This document shows positions 63,177-64,000 of a stretch of 64,000 nucleotides of DNA, one piece after another. Position 1 is the stretch's first letter, and every line of letters starts with the position of its first letter. Source of the DNA: Pseudogemmobacter humi (GTDB taxonomy: Bacteria > Pseudomonadota > Alphaproteobacteria > Rhodobacterales > Rhodobacteraceae); assembly GCF_900609055.1 (NCBI RefSeq), contig NZ_UXAW01000048.1, positions 124,001-188,000 on the forward strand, in the 5' to 3' direction. The position numbers and the translations under genes were made by a program. A model generated the notes under the pieces. That model was given only the letters and a program-made list of their open reading frames with translations. It did not search any database and had not been told where the DNA came from.

Positions 63177-64000
63177 TTATGACGAGCGGACGGCAATGGC
63201 GGCAAGGGGCAGCACATCCGGCACGCCAAGCGCCACGTCCAGCGCCAGCCGCCGCGCGGCTTCGGCATCGCCGGTGGCCGCGATCCGGCCCAGATGCTGC
63301 AGCACCACCGCGATCTCGCAGCCGCCGGTGTCTTCCTCGCTGGCGCGCAGGATCCTGGGGTGCGGGGTCTTCAGCAGCCCGTCGCCGATCAGCAGTTCCT
63401 CATGCAGCTTCTCGCCGGGCCGCAGCCCGATCACCTTGATCTCGATATCGCCGCCGGGGTTGTTCCTGTCGCGCAGCGTGTAGCCCGCCGCCTCGATCAG
63501 CTGCTGCGCCAGATCGCGGATCCTGACCGGCCTGCCCATGTCCAGCACGAAGACATTCGCCCGGTCGATGCTGGAGGCATCGCTGAACGAGCCCGCCAGC
63601 AGCACCAGCCGCGCGGCCTCGGAAAGGGTCATGAAATAGCGCGTCACATCCTCATGCGTCAGGGTGACCGGACCGCCGCGGGCGATCTGCTCTCTGAACA
63701 ACGGGATGACCGAACCCGAAGAGCCCAGCACATTGCCGAAGCGCACGATCGAGAACTGCGTTCCGGTGTGGCGGTGCGCCATGTCCTGGATCACCAGTTC
63801 CGCCATCCGCTTCGAGGCGCCCATCACATTGGTGGGCCGCACCGCCTTGTCGGTGGAGACCAGCAGAAAGCGCTTCACCCCGGCCTCGACGCAGGCATCG
63901 GCCAGGGTGCGGGTGCCGAAGACATTGTTCGTCAGCCCGCTGATCGGATTTCCTTCGACCAGCGGCACATGTTTGTAGGCGGCGGCGTGCAGCACCACCT
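63177..64000 (-). CDS. CapD/FlaA1-type nucleotide-sugar dehydratase/epimerase, C-terminal part
   Basis: The frame runs off the right edge, so the N-terminus and probably a membrane domain are missing. Visible motifs are AAYKHVPLVEGNP, LLVSTDKAVRPTNVMGASKR (the catalytic Ser/Thr-Asp-Lys and a modified Tyr position, Met-x3-Lys, as in FlaA1/CapD proteins) and GPVTLTHEDVTRYFMTLSEA. The family converts UDP-GlcNAc-type sugars (4,6-dehydratase or epimerase) for surface glycans. Its place near yjbFH and the glycan genes suits exopolysaccharide synthesis. It ends 87 bp before the yjbH start. Confidence 0.9.
   Translation of the reverse strand, partial: VVLHAAAYKHVPLVEGNPISGLTNNVFGTRTLADACVEAGVKRFLLVSTDKAVRPTNVMGASKRMAELVIQDMAHRHTGTQFSIVRFGNVLGSSGSVIPLFREQIARGGPVTLTHEDVTRYFMTLSEAARLVLLAGSFSDASSIDRANVFVLDMGRPVRIRDLAQQLIEAAGYTLRDRNNPGGDIEIKVIGLRPGEKLHEELLIGDGLLKTPHPRILRASEEDTGGCEIAVVLQHLGRIAATGDAEAARRLALDVALGVPDVLPLAAIAVRSS

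Overview
The window is a 64 kb piece of a high-GC alphaproteobacterial chromosome, almost certainly from the Rhodobacteraceae (Rhodobacter/Paracoccus-like; genus not fixed). The evidence is an SqrR/BigR-type persulfide regulator with its ATTC-N8-GAAT operator, a seven-domain Mrp/Pha Na+/H+ antiporter operon with fused A and B subunits, an lptC-lptA-lptB-hpf-ptsN block without rpoN, and a rimP-nusA-ylxR-infB operon. I saw no tRNA, rRNA, CRISPR array or intact mobile element.

Layout. 3-956: end of a membrane protein of glycosyltransferase-39 type. 944-4905 (minus): a PotABCD-like ABC importer. 4906-5497: a gap with a strong plus-strand promoter, twelve AGCCA motifs in 231 nt and a closing terminator, which I read as an undescribed small RNA. 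5498-11540 (minus): the Mrp antiporter operon. 11930-14653: a P2-type cation ATPase. 14650-19040: a sulfide/persulfide cluster (MBL persulfide dioxygenase-like protein, DUF2892 protein, two YeeE half-transporters, DUF442 phosphatase-like protein, SulP transporter, convergent sqrR). 19163-23942 (minus): ptsN, hpf, lptB, lptA, lptC, kdsD, rnd. 24118-32162 (minus): surface-glycan genes (double-domain sulfotransferase, branching glycosyltransferase, two GT2 paralogues, galU, kdsB, cysQ). 32320-33743: KpsM-like permease and an SH3 protein. 33926-37933: dnaK, dnaJ, radC. 37934-39969: a 2 kb stretch without intact genes, holding a broken IS5-type transposase. 39970-42442 (minus): a PstS-OmpA fusion protein and an anchored partner. 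42594-45308 (minus): secA. 45506-48468: parvulin, argJ, mutT and a 46-residue protein. 48614-54172 (minus): infB, ylxR, nusA, rimP. 54456-59779: tamA and tamB. 59923-63090 (minus): a 65-residue secreted protein, yjbF and yjbH. 63177-64000: a truncated CapD-like nucleotide-sugar enzyme.

How it fits together. Much of the window serves the cell envelope: LPS transport (LptABC), Kdo supply (KdsD, KdsB), UDP-glucose (GalU), export or assembly (SecA, TamAB, KpsM, YjbFH) and glycan decoration. A sulfotransferase on the same strand as cysQ, whose family removes the PAP by-product, suggests a sulfated surface polysaccharide; this is inference. The sulfide cluster reads as a self-contained regulon: SqrR should sit on an operator overlapping the -10 of the MBL operon until persulfide oxidises its cysteine pair. 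The rimP operon has a terminator between its predicted promoter and first start codon, which suggests attenuation.
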